From positions 1 to 42,696 of the forward strand of contig JAKPEE010000098.1 in the NCBI GenBank assembly GCA_029552125.1: a stretch of 42,696 nt of DNA, in the 5' to 3' direction. Position 1 is the first letter of the stretch. Every line of letters begins with the position of its first letter. Positions 1-9,597 of the stretch are shown here, in pieces. A program made the position numbers and the translations under genes. The notes under the pieces were generated by a model. The model had not been told where the DNA came from. It saw only the letters and a program-made list of their open reading frames with translations, and did no database searches. The DNA is from Bacillota bacterium. Its GTDB lineage: Bacteria > Bacillota > Dethiobacteria > DTU022.

Positions 1-23
1 AGCTGTATAATCTTATCTGACAT
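1..23 (-). CDS. N-terminus of a minus-strand CDS running off the window (MSDKIIQ...)
   Basis: Reverse complement reads AAAGGAGGTTACGTACC-ATG TCA GAT AAG ATT ATA CAG: strong SD with an ATG at 23..21. Too short to identify. Confidence 0.55.
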
Positions 24-181
24 GGTACGTAACCTCCTTTGGTTGGTATTTTGTGTGCTAACTTAATTCTACCAAACGGTTACGTCCATGTCATTTTTAT
101 TGGACTTCTATGAATTTGCGAAAAATATTATACTTTATCTATTTGACTTACGTGTAATAAACGCTCCAGGAGGATACAGCC

Positions 182-1864
182 ATGAACTTAAAGCTCAAAG
201 CCCGGCTAGTTATGCTGATCTTTCTCATTTTAGCCTTTTTTTCGCTGGTGGCAGCACGCTGCAGCAGCCCGGCTGACACCCCGGCGGAGGTGGAACCCGG
301 TGAAGTCTCTGAACCGGTCCCTGACCCCGCGGAAGAAGCCCGGAAGCTTCAAGAAGAATGGAACAGGCGCAATGAGGAGCTGAAAGAAGAACTGGGCCAG
401 TTTTATGTACCGCTATATCCCCTGGAAAAGCCGGAAAACCCCCGCGTTAAAGTAAAAGCGCTTTACCTGACCGGCCATACCGTTGCTCATCCCCGTTATG
501 CCGAAATTTTAGAAATGATTGAAAATAGTGAGCTTAACGCAGTAGTAATTGATATCAAAGACGATCACGGCAGGATGACCTATCACAGCGACATTGAAAT
601 TGTCAATGAAATTGACGCCTATTATAAACCGGTTCCGATTGGCGATATCCGGGCCACCCTGGCAGATTTGCGTGCCCGCGGTATCTATACCATCGCCCGC
701 ATCGTGGTCTTCAAGGATCCTTACCTGGCCAGGCAGAAAACGGAGTGGGCCATCCACCGCAAGGAAGGGGGCCTGTGGACTGAAAAGGGAGTGGCCTGGA
801 TTAATCCCTATATGGAAGAAGTATGGGATTACAATATTGCCATTGCCAAGGAAGCGGCGCTTCTCGGTTTTAATGAAATCCAGTTTGACTATATCCGTTT
901 CCCGGAAAACGCCGCCCGCGTCGACCGAGAGGCCACTTATTATAACCAGAACGGCCGCAGCAAAGATGAAGCCATCGCCGGCTTTCTCAAAAAAGCCCGC
1001 CAGGAGCTGGCCGATTACAATGTTTACATTGCCTACGATGTTTTCGGAGTCATCGCCACGTCATGGGGCGACCACGATAATATCGGCCAGATCTGGGAAA
1101 CCTTCACCCGTGAGGCGGATTATATCTGTCCCATGATTTATCCCAGCCATTACGGGAAAGGTTATTTCGGCTTCGCCGTGCCTGACGCCAACCCCGGCGG
1201 AACCATCACCCGGGCCCTGACAGACGCCCTCAAGCGGAATGCCGCCGTGAAAAACCCCGCCATCATCCGCCCCTGGCTGCAATCTTTTACCGCCACCTGG
1301 ATCGAAGGGCATATCCCTTACGGACCGGCGGAAGTGCGCCGGCAGATTGACGCCGCCCTGGCCCTGGGTATTGATGAATTTATGATCTGGAACCCGGACA
1401 ATGTTTACCAGGCCGGATCTTTCCTCACTGACGCCGAAGCGGAGCAGCGGGCTGAAGCGGTCCGGCGGGAGCGCGAGAGTAAAGGGCACGATTTTTTAGG
1501 CCGGAGTGCCCGGGAGGCAGTGGAGGCTTACCTGGAAGCAATCAAGAATAAAGACTGGCGGGAAGCCTATGCCCTGCAAAGCGGCGGCTTTACCGTGGAC
1601 GGCAACCGGTACCGCGACTGGCTCAACGGCGCCAGCGGCCGCCTGGCGGCATGGACGGTACGGCCCGGCGGGCAAAACGGTGATACCGCAACCATGGAGC
1701 TGGAGTTAACCGTAACCCTGGGCGGCGAAGAGATTACCCTGGAGGGAGAAAAGTGGACAGCCAGGCAAGAAAACAATGTCTGGAGAATTGAACCTTCAGC
1801 CCGGTTCCTGGAGCTGTTAGAAGGCTCTCAAGGAGGAGGAGGAGGAGGAGAAGAAGAAAAGTGA
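182..1864 (+). CDS. Putative glycoside hydrolase (DUF4015-like TIM barrel), secreted or lipoprotein
   Basis: N-terminal hydrophobic segment with Cys (ARCSSPAD); VKALYLTGHTVAHPRYAEILEMIENSELNAVVIDIKDDHGRMTY and FNEIQFDYIRFPE motifs; SD aggagg upstream. Confidence 0.85.
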   Translation: MNLKLKARLVMLIFLILAFFSLVAARCSSPADTPAEVEPGEVSEPVPDPAEEARKLQEEWNRRNEELKEELGQFYVPLYPLEKPENPRVKVKALYLTGHTVAHPRYAEILEMIENSELNAVVIDIKDDHGRMTYHSDIEIVNEIDAYYKPVPIGDIRATLADLRARGIYTIARIVVFKDPYLARQKTEWAIHRKEGGLWTEKGVAWINPYMEEVWDYNIAIAKEAALLGFNEIQFDYIRFPENAARVDREATYYNQNGRSKDEAIAGFLKKARQELADYNVYIAYDVFGVIATSWGDHDNIGQIWETFTREADYICPMIYPSHYGKGYFGFAVPDANPGGTITRALTDALKRNAAVKNPAIIRPWLQSFTATWIEGHIPYGPAEVRRQIDAALALGIDEFMIWNPDNVYQAGSFLTDAEAEQRAEAVRRERESKGHDFLGRSAREAVEAYLEAIKNKDWREAYALQSGGFTVDGNRYRDWLNGASGRLAAWTVRPGGQNGDTATMELELTVTLGGEEITLEGEKWTARQENNVWRIEPSARFLELLEGSQGGGGGGEEEK

Positions 1865-1898
1865 AGCGTGGCAGGAGTTGACTGGAGATAAAAAGAAT

Positions 1899-1930
1899 AA
1901 AATGCCGGGGCCGCCCCCGGCATTTTATTT
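1899..1930 (+). terminator. Rho-independent terminator
   Basis: aaaatgccgggg-ccg-cccccggcatttta hairpin followed by T-rich tract. Confidence 0.8.
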
Positions 1931-1981
1931 TCCCGCTGTGCCGGACCCGGGCTGGGCAATAAAATTATCCGGCAGCGGCAG

Positions 1982-3283
1982 GTGTTACAGGATATGACCT
2001 GGTTTGCAGCACTGGCTCTTTCCCTGCTGATCATCATTATTGGCGTTTACCGGAAGCTGAACATGGGGCTGGTTATGTTAGCCGCGGCCCTGGCCTTGCT
2101 GGCCTCTTCAGGCGACGCCTGGCCAACCTTGCTCCGGACCGTCCAAAGCACCCTAACGGACCGGAGTGCCCGGGTCTTGCTTATCTGCGTTTTGCTTATA
2201 GGCGTGCTGGGCAACTTGCTTAAGCAAACCGGCGCCCTGCAAAGCATGATTTACCACCTGGAACGCCTGGTGGGAGACCTGCGCCTGCTGACGGCAGCCC
2301 TGCCGGCGCTAATCGGCATCCTCACCGTGCCCGGAGGAGCTATTTTTTCTGCGCCCCTGGTTGAGCAGGCCGGCGGCAAGGCCGGACTGGACGCCGTCCG
2401 CCAGGCGGCGGCCAATCTGTGGTTCCGCCACGCCCTTTATTTTGCCTATCCCCTGTTTCCCAGCGTCATTATAGCCTCGGAGCTCTCCGGGTTAGGGGCC
2501 CTTACCTTTCTGCGCTACAATCTTTTCCCCACCACCGTAGCCCTGGCGGCAGCCTATGGGCTCATCTTCCATGGCGTTTCCGGAAAAACCGGGAATACTG
2601 CCTTTGAGAATACCGCCTTAACGATTAACAGCACGGCGGAGCGCACGTCTAGCCGCGACCTGGCAGGCTTTTTGATCAGTGTAGCCCCCTTGCTGCTGGT
2701 CCTGCTTCTGGTGCTGCTTTTCAATTTAAGCTTTCCCCTGGCCCTGGCTGCGGGCTGCATCCTGGCCCTGGCCGGCGGAATTCCATTGACCAGGGGATTT
2801 GCCGCGGTACTGTGGGATCGGATCAAAAAAATGCTGCTGCCGGGGCTAAAGCTGGACCTGGTCCTGGTGGTGGGGGGAATCATCTTTTTTAAACAGGCCC
2901 TGGAGCAGACCGGCATTACCGGGCAAATGGCCGGCGCCATGGTTAATCTCGGCCTGCCCTTTTTATTGTTGATGTTTGTCTTTCCGGCGCTGACCGGCCT
3001 GCTGACCGGCGACAATGCCGCCGCTGTGGCCATTGAATTCCCCCTGTTCTTACCGCTGCTGGCCCGGGAAAGCGCCCTTTACCCTGCCTACGTTTCATTT
3101 ATCTATTTCAGCTCCGCTTTCGGCCACATCTTTACGCCCGTACATCCCTGCATGAGTATAAACAACGCCTATTTCAAGGTAAAACCGGCCGGGGTACTGC
3201 GCCCGCTGCTCTGGCCGGCGGCGGCCACGCTGCTGGCCGCCTGGCTGCAAATTGTGATCATGACCCTTTTATGGGCAAATTAA
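1982..3283 (+). CDS. DUF401 family integral membrane protein (permease-like)
   Basis: Hydrophobic throughout; PALIGILTVPGGAIFSAPLVEQ and TGLLTGDNAAAVAIEFPL resemble the DUF401 family. GTG start or ATG at 1994. Confidence 0.75.
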   Translation: MLQDMTWFAALALSLLIIIIGVYRKLNMGLVMLAAALALLASSGDAWPTLLRTVQSTLTDRSARVLLICVLLIGVLGNLLKQTGALQSMIYHLERLVGDLRLLTAALPALIGILTVPGGAIFSAPLVEQAGGKAGLDAVRQAAANLWFRHALYFAYPLFPSVIIASELSGLGALTFLRYNLFPTTVALAAAYGLIFHGVSGKTGNTAFENTALTINSTAERTSSRDLAGFLISVAPLLLVLLLVLLFNLSFPLALAAGCILALAGGIPLTRGFAAVLWDRIKKMLLPGLKLDLVLVVGGIIFFKQALEQTGITGQMAGAMVNLGLPFLLLMFVFPALTGLLTGDNAAAVAIEFPLFLPLLARESALYPAYVSFIYFSSAFGHIFTPVHPCMSINNAYFKVKPAGVLRPLLWPAAATLLAAWLQIVIMTLLWAN

Positions 3284-3285
3284 GC

Positions 3286-3315
3286 GGGGCTGTCCAGAAG
3301 GGCGGCCCCTTTTCC
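3286..3315 (+). terminator. Terminator hairpin GGGGCTGTCC-AGAA-GGGCGGCCCC-TTTTCC
   Basis: Inverted repeat with G-U pairs followed by a T-rich tract, just after the DUF401 stop. Confidence 0.7.
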
Positions 3316-3365
3316 TTATTCCTCTGCAAGTCCTTTAATAACTTATAGCCAAAGAAAAAATATAA

Positions 3366-3399
3366 GGGGCCGTCCCAATGAACTTTTTGGGACGGCCCC
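3366..3399. repeat. 13-bp perfect inverted repeat GGGGCCGTCCCAA-tgaacttt-TTGGGACGGCCCC
   Basis: Perfect palindrome with 8-nt loop; related copy at 32599-32630. Confidence 0.8.
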
Positions 3400-3498
3400 A
3401 TTCCACGGGGCTAACCGGGATAAAGGCGCAAACTTTTTTTAGATAACAGTAATTTTAGCTCCCGTAAAGCGTAATCATTTACTGGGAGCTGCTGCAAA

Positions 3499-5670
3499 TT
3501 GTCTAACCGCCGGAGGGTCAAGCTAAAATATTTAATCGCCGCTGCGGGCGGTGCCGCCCTGGTCATGCAACTTTTGATCGTCGTGGCGGCGCTGGTGCTG
3601 GCGGCCCGCATTAACCTGTACATCCTGGAGGCGCCGCGCCTTGACATCCAGGAGTTGACCATGGCGCAAACCACTTATCTTTATGACGGAAGCGATGCCG
3701 AAATCACCGCGCTGTACGGCGAGCAAAACCGGGTCTGCCTGCGGCTGGAAGAAATCCCCCTCCAGGTGCAGCAGGCATTTCTGGCTGTAGAGGACCGGCG
3801 CTTTTATGAACATAAAGGGTTTGACCCGGCCGGGTCCATCAGGGCGCTGTTAGCCAACCTCCGCCACGGGGGTATAACCCAGGGTGCCAGCACCATAACG
3901 CAACAGGTGGCCCGCAATATTTATCTTCCCCCTGTTCGCACCGTGAAAAGAAAAATACAGGAGATATGGCTGGCTGCTCTCATCGAGCGGGCCTACAGCA
4001 AGTTACAGATCCTGGAAATATATCTTAACCTGATCTATTTCGGCAACGGAGCTTACGGGGTGGAAGCCGCCGCCCGCACCTATTTCGGCAAATCCATCGG
4101 TGAGGTTAACGCGGCCGAAGCGGCGATGCTGGCCGGTATGGCCTGTGCGCCGAATGATTTAAACCCCTTTCACGATCAGGCCGCGGCTGAAATGAGAGCA
4201 AAGGCGGCGCTGCAGATGATGCGGGAACAGGGCTACCTCAGTAAAGAAGAATATGCCCAGGCCAGCCGGTTTACCTACAGCTATGCCACACCCGCCGGTG
4301 AACAATACCCCTATCCCTATTTCCTCGACTATGTCATTCATCATGAACTGGTCAAGATATTGGCCTCGCTGCCTGAATTCGGCTCCACCGAAGAAGCCTA
4401 CCGTGGCATCTACGGCGGCGGCTTGCGCATCTATACCACCCTTGATCCGCTGCTGCAATCCCATGCCGAAGAGGTAATGAACCGCTCCGGGCTCTATCCG
4501 CGGACCATTTTGCTCAATATGGAGCTGCTGCGCGAAAAAATCCGTGACGGTGAGTTTATCCCGGGCCAGTTGGAGCAGTACCTGGATGAAGACAACGGGG
4601 TGCCCCAGCCGCAGGCGGCGCTGGTTTTAGCCGACCCCGCCGGCGGGCAGGTGCTGGCCCTGGTCGGAGGCCGGTCATACCGTAAAAACAGCAATGAAAT
4701 CCTGCGCTACCTCAGCCTGCGCCAGCCCGGCTCTGCCATTAAACCGCTGGTTGTCTATGCGCCGGCCTTTGAAGAAAAAATACTGGCCGGCGCGGCCGCG
4801 ATTATTGATGACGGCCCCCTGACCATCGGGCGCTGGACCCCGCGCAATTACGACGGCGCCTATCATGGCCCGGTTACCGTGCGCCGCGCTCTTTCCTATT
4901 CTTACAACGTGGCGGCGATACGTGTTTTCCAAATGGTTACCCCTCCCCGGGGCACCGCTTATGCTTCCCGGATGGGGATCAGCTCTTTTACCGAGATGGA
5001 CCGCCAGATTTTAAGCACAGCGATCGGCGGATTGACTTTCGGCGTCTCCGCTTTCGATATGGCCCAGGCGTACAGTGTCCTGGCCAATGGAGGAGTGAAA
5101 ACAACCCTGCATACCATAAGGCGGATCGAAGACAGCCAGGGCCGGCTGCTTTACCAGTATGATCAACCACCGGAAAAAATTCTCACCCCGGAAACCTGTT
5201 ACCTGGTCACCAGCATTCTCCTGGATGTGGTTAACTATACCACTGCTACCGGACTGCGCAGCGGGAGGCCCATCGCCGCCAAAACGGGGACTACAGACCA
5301 GGCCAGGGATATCTACTTAGTGGCTTACACGCCCAATATTGTGGCTTCCTTCTGGCTGGGTTACGATGAACCCCGCCTCGGCGGAATTCCGCAGGGCTGG
5401 GTCTATTCAAGCCGCATGGTCCGCGAGGTCTTAAGCGAGGTTTTCAAGCAAAAACCTCCCCTGGAGTTTACCTCCCCTCCCGGGCTTGTGGCCCAAACCG
5501 TCTGTGTTGAGTCTGGAAAACTGGCCAATGAATATTGCCGCGCGTTCCGAACCGCTGTTTCCGACTGGTTCCTTGCCGGCCGGGCGCCGCGGTCTATTTG
5601 TGATCTGCACCGGGAGCCCCCCGAGAATGATGATCAGGAGAAGCCGAACCGCCGTAAACGCGATCACTGA
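3499..5670 (+). CDS. Class A penicillin-binding protein (transglycosylase/transpeptidase, PBP1A)
   Basis: EDRRFYEHKGFDPAGSIRALLANLRHGGITQGASTITQQVARN (GT51) and RQPGSAIKPLVVYAPA, SYSYNVAA, AKTGTTD transpeptidase motifs; TTG start. Confidence 0.95.
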   Translation: MSNRRRVKLKYLIAAAGGAALVMQLLIVVAALVLAARINLYILEAPRLDIQELTMAQTTYLYDGSDAEITALYGEQNRVCLRLEEIPLQVQQAFLAVEDRRFYEHKGFDPAGSIRALLANLRHGGITQGASTITQQVARNIYLPPVRTVKRKIQEIWLAALIERAYSKLQILEIYLNLIYFGNGAYGVEAAARTYFGKSIGEVNAAEAAMLAGMACAPNDLNPFHDQAAAEMRAKAALQMMREQGYLSKEEYAQASRFTYSYATPAGEQYPYPYFLDYVIHHELVKILASLPEFGSTEEAYRGIYGGGLRIYTTLDPLLQSHAEEVMNRSGLYPRTILLNMELLREKIRDGEFIPGQLEQYLDEDNGVPQPQAALVLADPAGGQVLALVGGRSYRKNSNEILRYLSLRQPGSAIKPLVVYAPAFEEKILAGAAAIIDDGPLTIGRWTPRNYDGAYHGPVTVRRALSYSYNVAAIRVFQMVTPPRGTAYASRMGISSFTEMDRQILSTAIGGLTFGVSAFDMAQAYSVLANGGVKTTLHTIRRIEDSQGRLLYQYDQPPEKILTPETCYLVTSILLDVVNYTTATGLRSGRPIAAKTGTTDQARDIYLVAYTPNIVASFWLGYDEPRLGGIPQGWVYSSRMVREVLSEVFKQKPPLEFTSPPGLVAQTVCVESGKLANEYCRAFRTAVSDWFLAGRAPRSICDLHREPPENDDQEKPNRRKRDH

Positions 5671-5893
5671 CATGCCGTGCCGGAGACTGGCTGCGGCAGC
5701 AACCGCTGCAGGCGCGTCCAACGGAAAATCATGGCCTGGCATGGCCCCGGTAACCAACCTGCGGCGGTGGCTGCATCTTCGCCTTTAACTATCCCGGGCC
5801 GGTTAAAAATCACCCGGCTTTGCCGGTATATCCTGCGGCCTTCTGCCGTAAACTAAAATTGTTGTCAGCATGGCAGATGGGAAGTGAAAACCC

Positions 5894-6646
5894 TTGACTT
5901 TATATCACCGTAAAACCCGCCCGGTACCGCGCCGGCCGCTGCGAAAACCGGCGCCGCCGGCCAGAAGCAGCCAGGAAATAGCAGCGCAAAACATTCAACA
6001 GTTGGGGCAGGCCCAGGTGCCGCCGCTGGAAAGCAACCTGCATACTATCTCGATCATCGGGCAGATCGAAGGCCACATGGTGCTGCCGCCCCAGAACAAA
6101 ACCACCAAGTATGAACATATTATCCCTCAACTGGTCGCGGTGGAGCAGAACCCTAAAATTGAAGGTCTTCTGATTATCTTAAATACTGTGGGCGGAGACG
6201 TGGAAGCAGGCCTGGCCATCGCGGAAATGATCGATACCCTGACCAAGCCGACTGTTTCTCTGGTTTTAGGCGGCGGGCACAGTATCGGCGTTCCGGTAGC
6301 CGTATCCTCCGATTATTCTTTTATTTCCGAAACGGCCACGATGACCATCCATCCCATTCGCCTCTCCGGTTTTGTCATCGGCGTGCCCCAGACCTACGAG
6401 TACCTGGACAAGATGCAGGACCGGGTCATCCGCTTTGTAGTTAACCATTCCGACATCTCCGAGCAGAAATTCAGGGAATTAATGTTCAACAGCGGCCAGT
6501 TGGCCCGGGATATCGGCACTGTTCTGGTGGGAAAAGACGCCGTGGAGGTGGGGTTAGTCAAAGAAGTGGGTGGCCTGGGGCAGGCGGTAGCCCGCCTGAA
6601 CAAGATGGTGGAAGAACGAAAATCCAAACAGGCAGGTGGATCATGA
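5894..6646 (+). CDS. tepA: ClpP-fold translocation-enhancing protein TepA-like
   Basis: [22 protein letters not shown]...[24 protein letters not shown]; followed by YlzJ and FtsK as in many Firmicutes. Confidence 0.85.
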   Translation: MTLYHRKTRPVPRRPLRKPAPPARSSQEIAAQNIQQLGQAQVPPLESNLHTISIIGQIEGHMVLPPQNKTTKYEHIIPQLVAVEQNPKIEGLLIILNTVGGDVEAGLAIAEMIDTLTKPTVSLVLGGGHSIGVPVAVSSDYSFISETATMTIHPIRLSGFVIGVPQTYEYLDKMQDRVIRFVVNHSDISEQKFRELMFNSGQLARDIGTVLVGKDAVEVGLVKEVGGLGQAVARLNKMVEERKSKQAGGS

Positions 6647-6873
6647 TCCTTTACACCCCCTTGCCCGTGGAAGCGGTTCTTGAAGGCTTTGACTCGTATA
6701 CCCCGGAATACCTGGAACTGGACTATCCCGGGGGAGGCAAGCTGATCGTTGAACCCCTTTCTCCCACGGAAGGACGCCTGGTCCGCCTCATCAGCAGCCA
6801 CCCTGATGATTACCTGCGCCCGGAGTTGCAGCCCGGCACCATTATTTCCTTCGGCCCGCAAAGGGGCCGCTAA
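6643..6873 (+). CDS. YlzJ-like protein
   Basis: [17 protein letters not shown]...[36 protein letters not shown]; overlaps tepA by 4 nt. Confidence 0.8.
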   Translation: MILYTPLPVEAVLEGFDSYTPEYLELDYPGGGKLIVEPLSPTEGRLVRLISSHPDDYLRPELQPGTIISFGPQRGR

Positions 6874-7529
6874 CAGGCGTTTTCCAGAACGCAAATATTT
6901 TTTTCATTGGCCCACAGCAGGCGCAGGCTAAGCTTTTGCGCCAGCACGGAGAAAGTGCGGGGGGTAAAGAAGCCGGTATGGGTGCAATCATGGCGGTACC
7001 ACCAGTGTAAAAACTGCCCGGGATCCTGCGGGTGAAAAAGGGTCATAATGGCTAAAATCCCTTGCGGGGCGAGATGTTTTTTTAACAGGACTGCGGTCTC
7101 CAGCGGTTCATGGAGGTGTTCAAAGACTTCGGTGGCGGTAATTAAATGATAACTCTTGCCCCGGTAAACCTGTTCCGGGGCAAAGTAAGGGTCGTAAATG
7201 TCCACCATCAAGCCTTCTCTTCTTAACAGGGCGGCAAGAACAGCTTCCGGCCCGCAGCCGAAGTCCAGCGCCGTAGTGATGCGGTCCCGGTGCGGCAATA
7301 TGGCTGCAGCGATAAATTCCTGGAACATCCGCACATAACCTTGATTGGCCAGGGTGTTGTTATGTTCCAGGTAACGGCGCTTTTCCGCTGCCGGGGCGAC
7401 CCGGCAACCTGCATCGAGGGAGATATAATCGCAGCGGTCACAAAGGTGATAGATCCGGTTCAACTGTTGATCCGGCAAAACAGAAGTTCTGGATCCGCAA
7501 ATTTTACAGATGGCCTTATCCATAAGCAC
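6870..7529 (-). CDS. Class I SAM-dependent methyltransferase with N-terminal zinc ribbon
   Basis: CKICGS...CDRCDYI; LDFGCGPEAVLAALLRREG; TATEVFEHLHEP. Confidence 0.85.
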   Translation of the reverse strand: MLMDKAICKICGSRTSVLPDQQLNRIYHLCDRCDYISLDAGCRVAPAAEKRRYLEHNNTLANQGYVRMFQEFIAAAILPHRDRITTALDFGCGPEAVLAALLRREGLMVDIYDPYFAPEQVYRGKSYHLITATEVFEHLHEPLETAVLLKKHLAPQGILAIMTLFHPQDPGQFLHWWYRHDCTHTGFFTPRTFSVLAQKLSLRLLWANEKNICVLENAC

Positions 7530-7676
7530 TCCTTAAAGTCTGCTTCATTACTTTAACCTCCACTATACCATGGTGCTCCGCTTTTGCATAGCCGGCCGCT
7601 GTTTCCCGGGTGGAGGCTTAAAACAAAGTCTATCTCCCGGCCTTCCTGCGTAAAGATGAGGGAGGAGGGAGTACCC

Positions 7677-8600
7677 TTGGCCGTAGAGGCAGTGGCCGGC
7701 GCCGCCGGCTATTTGGGATTGTTCATCTTTGGCCTGCATTTCATGAGCCGGCAACTGTCCGGCGCGGCCGGCCCGGCGCTGCGCCGGCTCCTCTCCCGGG
7801 TGGCCGGGAGGACGTGGAGCGCTTTTCTGGCAGGCTGCCTGGTTACCGCTGCTTTGCAGAGCAGCAGCCTCACCTCGGTAATGGTGGTCGGGCTGGTTAA
7901 TTCCCGGGTGATGGGGCTGGCCCAGGCTATCGCCGTGATCATCGGCGCCAATGTGGGGACAACCGTGAAGGCGCAATTGCTTTCTTTTAACCTGCACCGC
8001 CTGGCGCTGCCGCTGCTCGGCGCAGCGGTGCTGCTCTACCTGCTGCCGCTGCCCCGGCTGCGCCCGGCCTCAGCCGCCCTGGTGGGATTCGGCCTGGTCC
8101 TGCTCGGCATGGACGGCCTCACCCGTTCACTGGCTCCCTTACAGGAGACCCCCCTGGTTACCGGAATGCTGTCCGCCGCCGGTGCCGCGCCGCTGAAAGG
8201 CCTGGCCGGGGGCCTGGCTGCCTCCATCGCCTTGCAGAGCAGCAGCGCCGTAATGGGGCTGGTACTCGGGCTGGCCCTGGATAACGCTATTTCCCTCCCG
8301 GCAGCCATGGCCATATTGATCGGCGCCGATCTGGGCACCTGCACAACGGCCCTGGTAGCAAGCCTGGGCATGGGGCGTACGGCTCGCGCCGCGGCCTGGT
8401 CCCATTTTTTATTCAATTTAATCAGCCTTTTTCTGGCCCTGCTATTTTTCCCCAAGCTGTTATGGCTGGCCACCGCTTCGGCCAGGATGCTGCCCCGCCA
8501 ACTGGCCAACTTCCATACCCTCTATAACCTGCTCGGGGCAATAGCGCTGCTGCCCCTAACTCCGCTGCTGGCACACTTGCTGGATCGGCGGGAGCGCTAA
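7677..8600 (+). CDS. Na/Pi cotransporter family protein
   Basis: Two internal repeats with QSSS motifs (AALQSSSLTSVMVVGLV, IALQSSSAVMGLVLGLA) and IGANVGTT/IGADLGTC; TTG start after ggaggagg; the track's longer frame starts at 7584. Confidence 0.85.
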   Translation: MAVEAVAGAAGYLGLFIFGLHFMSRQLSGAAGPALRRLLSRVAGRTWSAFLAGCLVTAALQSSSLTSVMVVGLVNSRVMGLAQAIAVIIGANVGTTVKAQLLSFNLHRLALPLLGAAVLLYLLPLPRLRPASAALVGFGLVLLGMDGLTRSLAPLQETPLVTGMLSAAGAAPLKGLAGGLAASIALQSSSAVMGLVLGLALDNAISLPAAMAILIGADLGTCTTALVASLGMGRTARAAAWSHFLFNLISLFLALLFFPKLLWLATASARMLPRQLANFHTLYNLLGAIALLPLTPLLAHLLDRRER

Positions 8601-8613
8601 AAGGTATGGAAAA

Positions 8614-8629
8614 ATGTTAATATTAACAT
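8614..8629. promoter_or_regulatory. 16-bp perfect palindrome ATGTTAATATTAACAT, candidate operator
   Basis: Perfect dyad in AT-rich intergenic region upstream of uppP. Confidence 0.45.
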
Positions 8630-8720
8630 AATATTATTAATCCGGGCCAGGGCAGGATTATGGCCTCGCAATTTAGAAATATAGACAGGTTTAGGGATAC
8701 TGTTAAAGCGGGAGGCTGCC

Positions 8721-9509
8721 ATGGACATTATTGAATCGATAATTCTGGGCCTGGTGCAAGGGCTGACCGAATTTTTACCGGTAAGCAGTTCGGGCCACCT
8801 GGTTTTTTTCCAAGATTTTTTAGGCATGGACGAGCCCGGGGTAACGCTGGAAGTGATCCTGCATTTTGGGACGCTGCTCTCTGTAATTGTGGTTTTTGGC
8901 CGCGACTTTTTGCAGCTATTGCGCTTTACCCGGGATGCGATCCAGCGCCGCTTTTTACTGCTGCTGGTGGTGGGAGTCATTCCCACCGGGGTTATCGGAC
9001 TGCTGCTGGACAAGTATGTGGAAGGGCTGTTCGACTCCACCTTGATGGTGGGGGCTATGCTTTTGGTGACCGGGGGCCTGCTGCAGCTTATGACCCTGTT
9101 ACCGGCAGGCACTAAGGATGTTTCAAAAATGAGCTATGCGGATGCGCTGCTCATCGGCCTGATGCAAGGGATTGCCGTCATTCCAGGTATATCCCGCTCC
9201 GGCTCGACCATCACCGCGGCCATCTGGCGCGGCCTGGACCGGCCCCTCGCTGTCCGCTATTCGTTTATGCTGGCCGCTCCCGTGATTTTTGGCGCAACCC
9301 TTCTGGAAGTGAAAGATATGGTGGCGCTGGGCATTGAGCGGTCCATGCTAATAAATTACCTGGTCGGAGGAGGGGTTGCTTTTCTGGCCGGAATTATCGC
9401 CATTAATACTTTTATTAAGCTATTGCAGGGCCGGAAGTTTCACTATTTTGCCTACTACTGCTGGGCGATGGGCGCTTTTATCCTCATTTTTTCGTTAATC
9501 AGGAGTTAA
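8721..9509 (+). CDS. uppP: Undecaprenyl-diphosphatase
   Basis: LGLVQGLTEFLPVSSSGHLVFFQ and GLMQGIAVIPGISRSGSTI signature motifs. Confidence 0.96.
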   Translation: MDIIESIILGLVQGLTEFLPVSSSGHLVFFQDFLGMDEPGVTLEVILHFGTLLSVIVVFGRDFLQLLRFTRDAIQRRFLLLLVVGVIPTGVIGLLLDKYVEGLFDSTLMVGAMLLVTGGLLQLMTLLPAGTKDVSKMSYADALLIGLMQGIAVIPGISRSGSTITAAIWRGLDRPLAVRYSFMLAAPVIFGATLLEVKDMVALGIERSMLINYLVGGGVAFLAGIIAINTFIKLLQGRKFHYFAYYCWAMGAFILIFSLIRS

Positions 9510-9597
9510 ATGGTTTATTCTTCCGGCAGGTTTGTCTGACCCGGACAGATGGGGTATAATGTTTATACCAGGTAATAAATGGGAAGGCTGATCAGTA

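Noticed and set aside
594-1136. 180-aa plus-strand ORF inside the GH-like gene
   Set aside because: Frame shadow of a well-supported gene; Pro/Arg/Ser-rich composition, no RBS.
1836-1862. GGAGGAGGAGGAGGAGAAG purine repeat at the end of the GH-like gene
   Set aside because: Simple trinucleotide run encoding a Gly/Glu-rich C-terminal tail; low-complexity, no further support for function.
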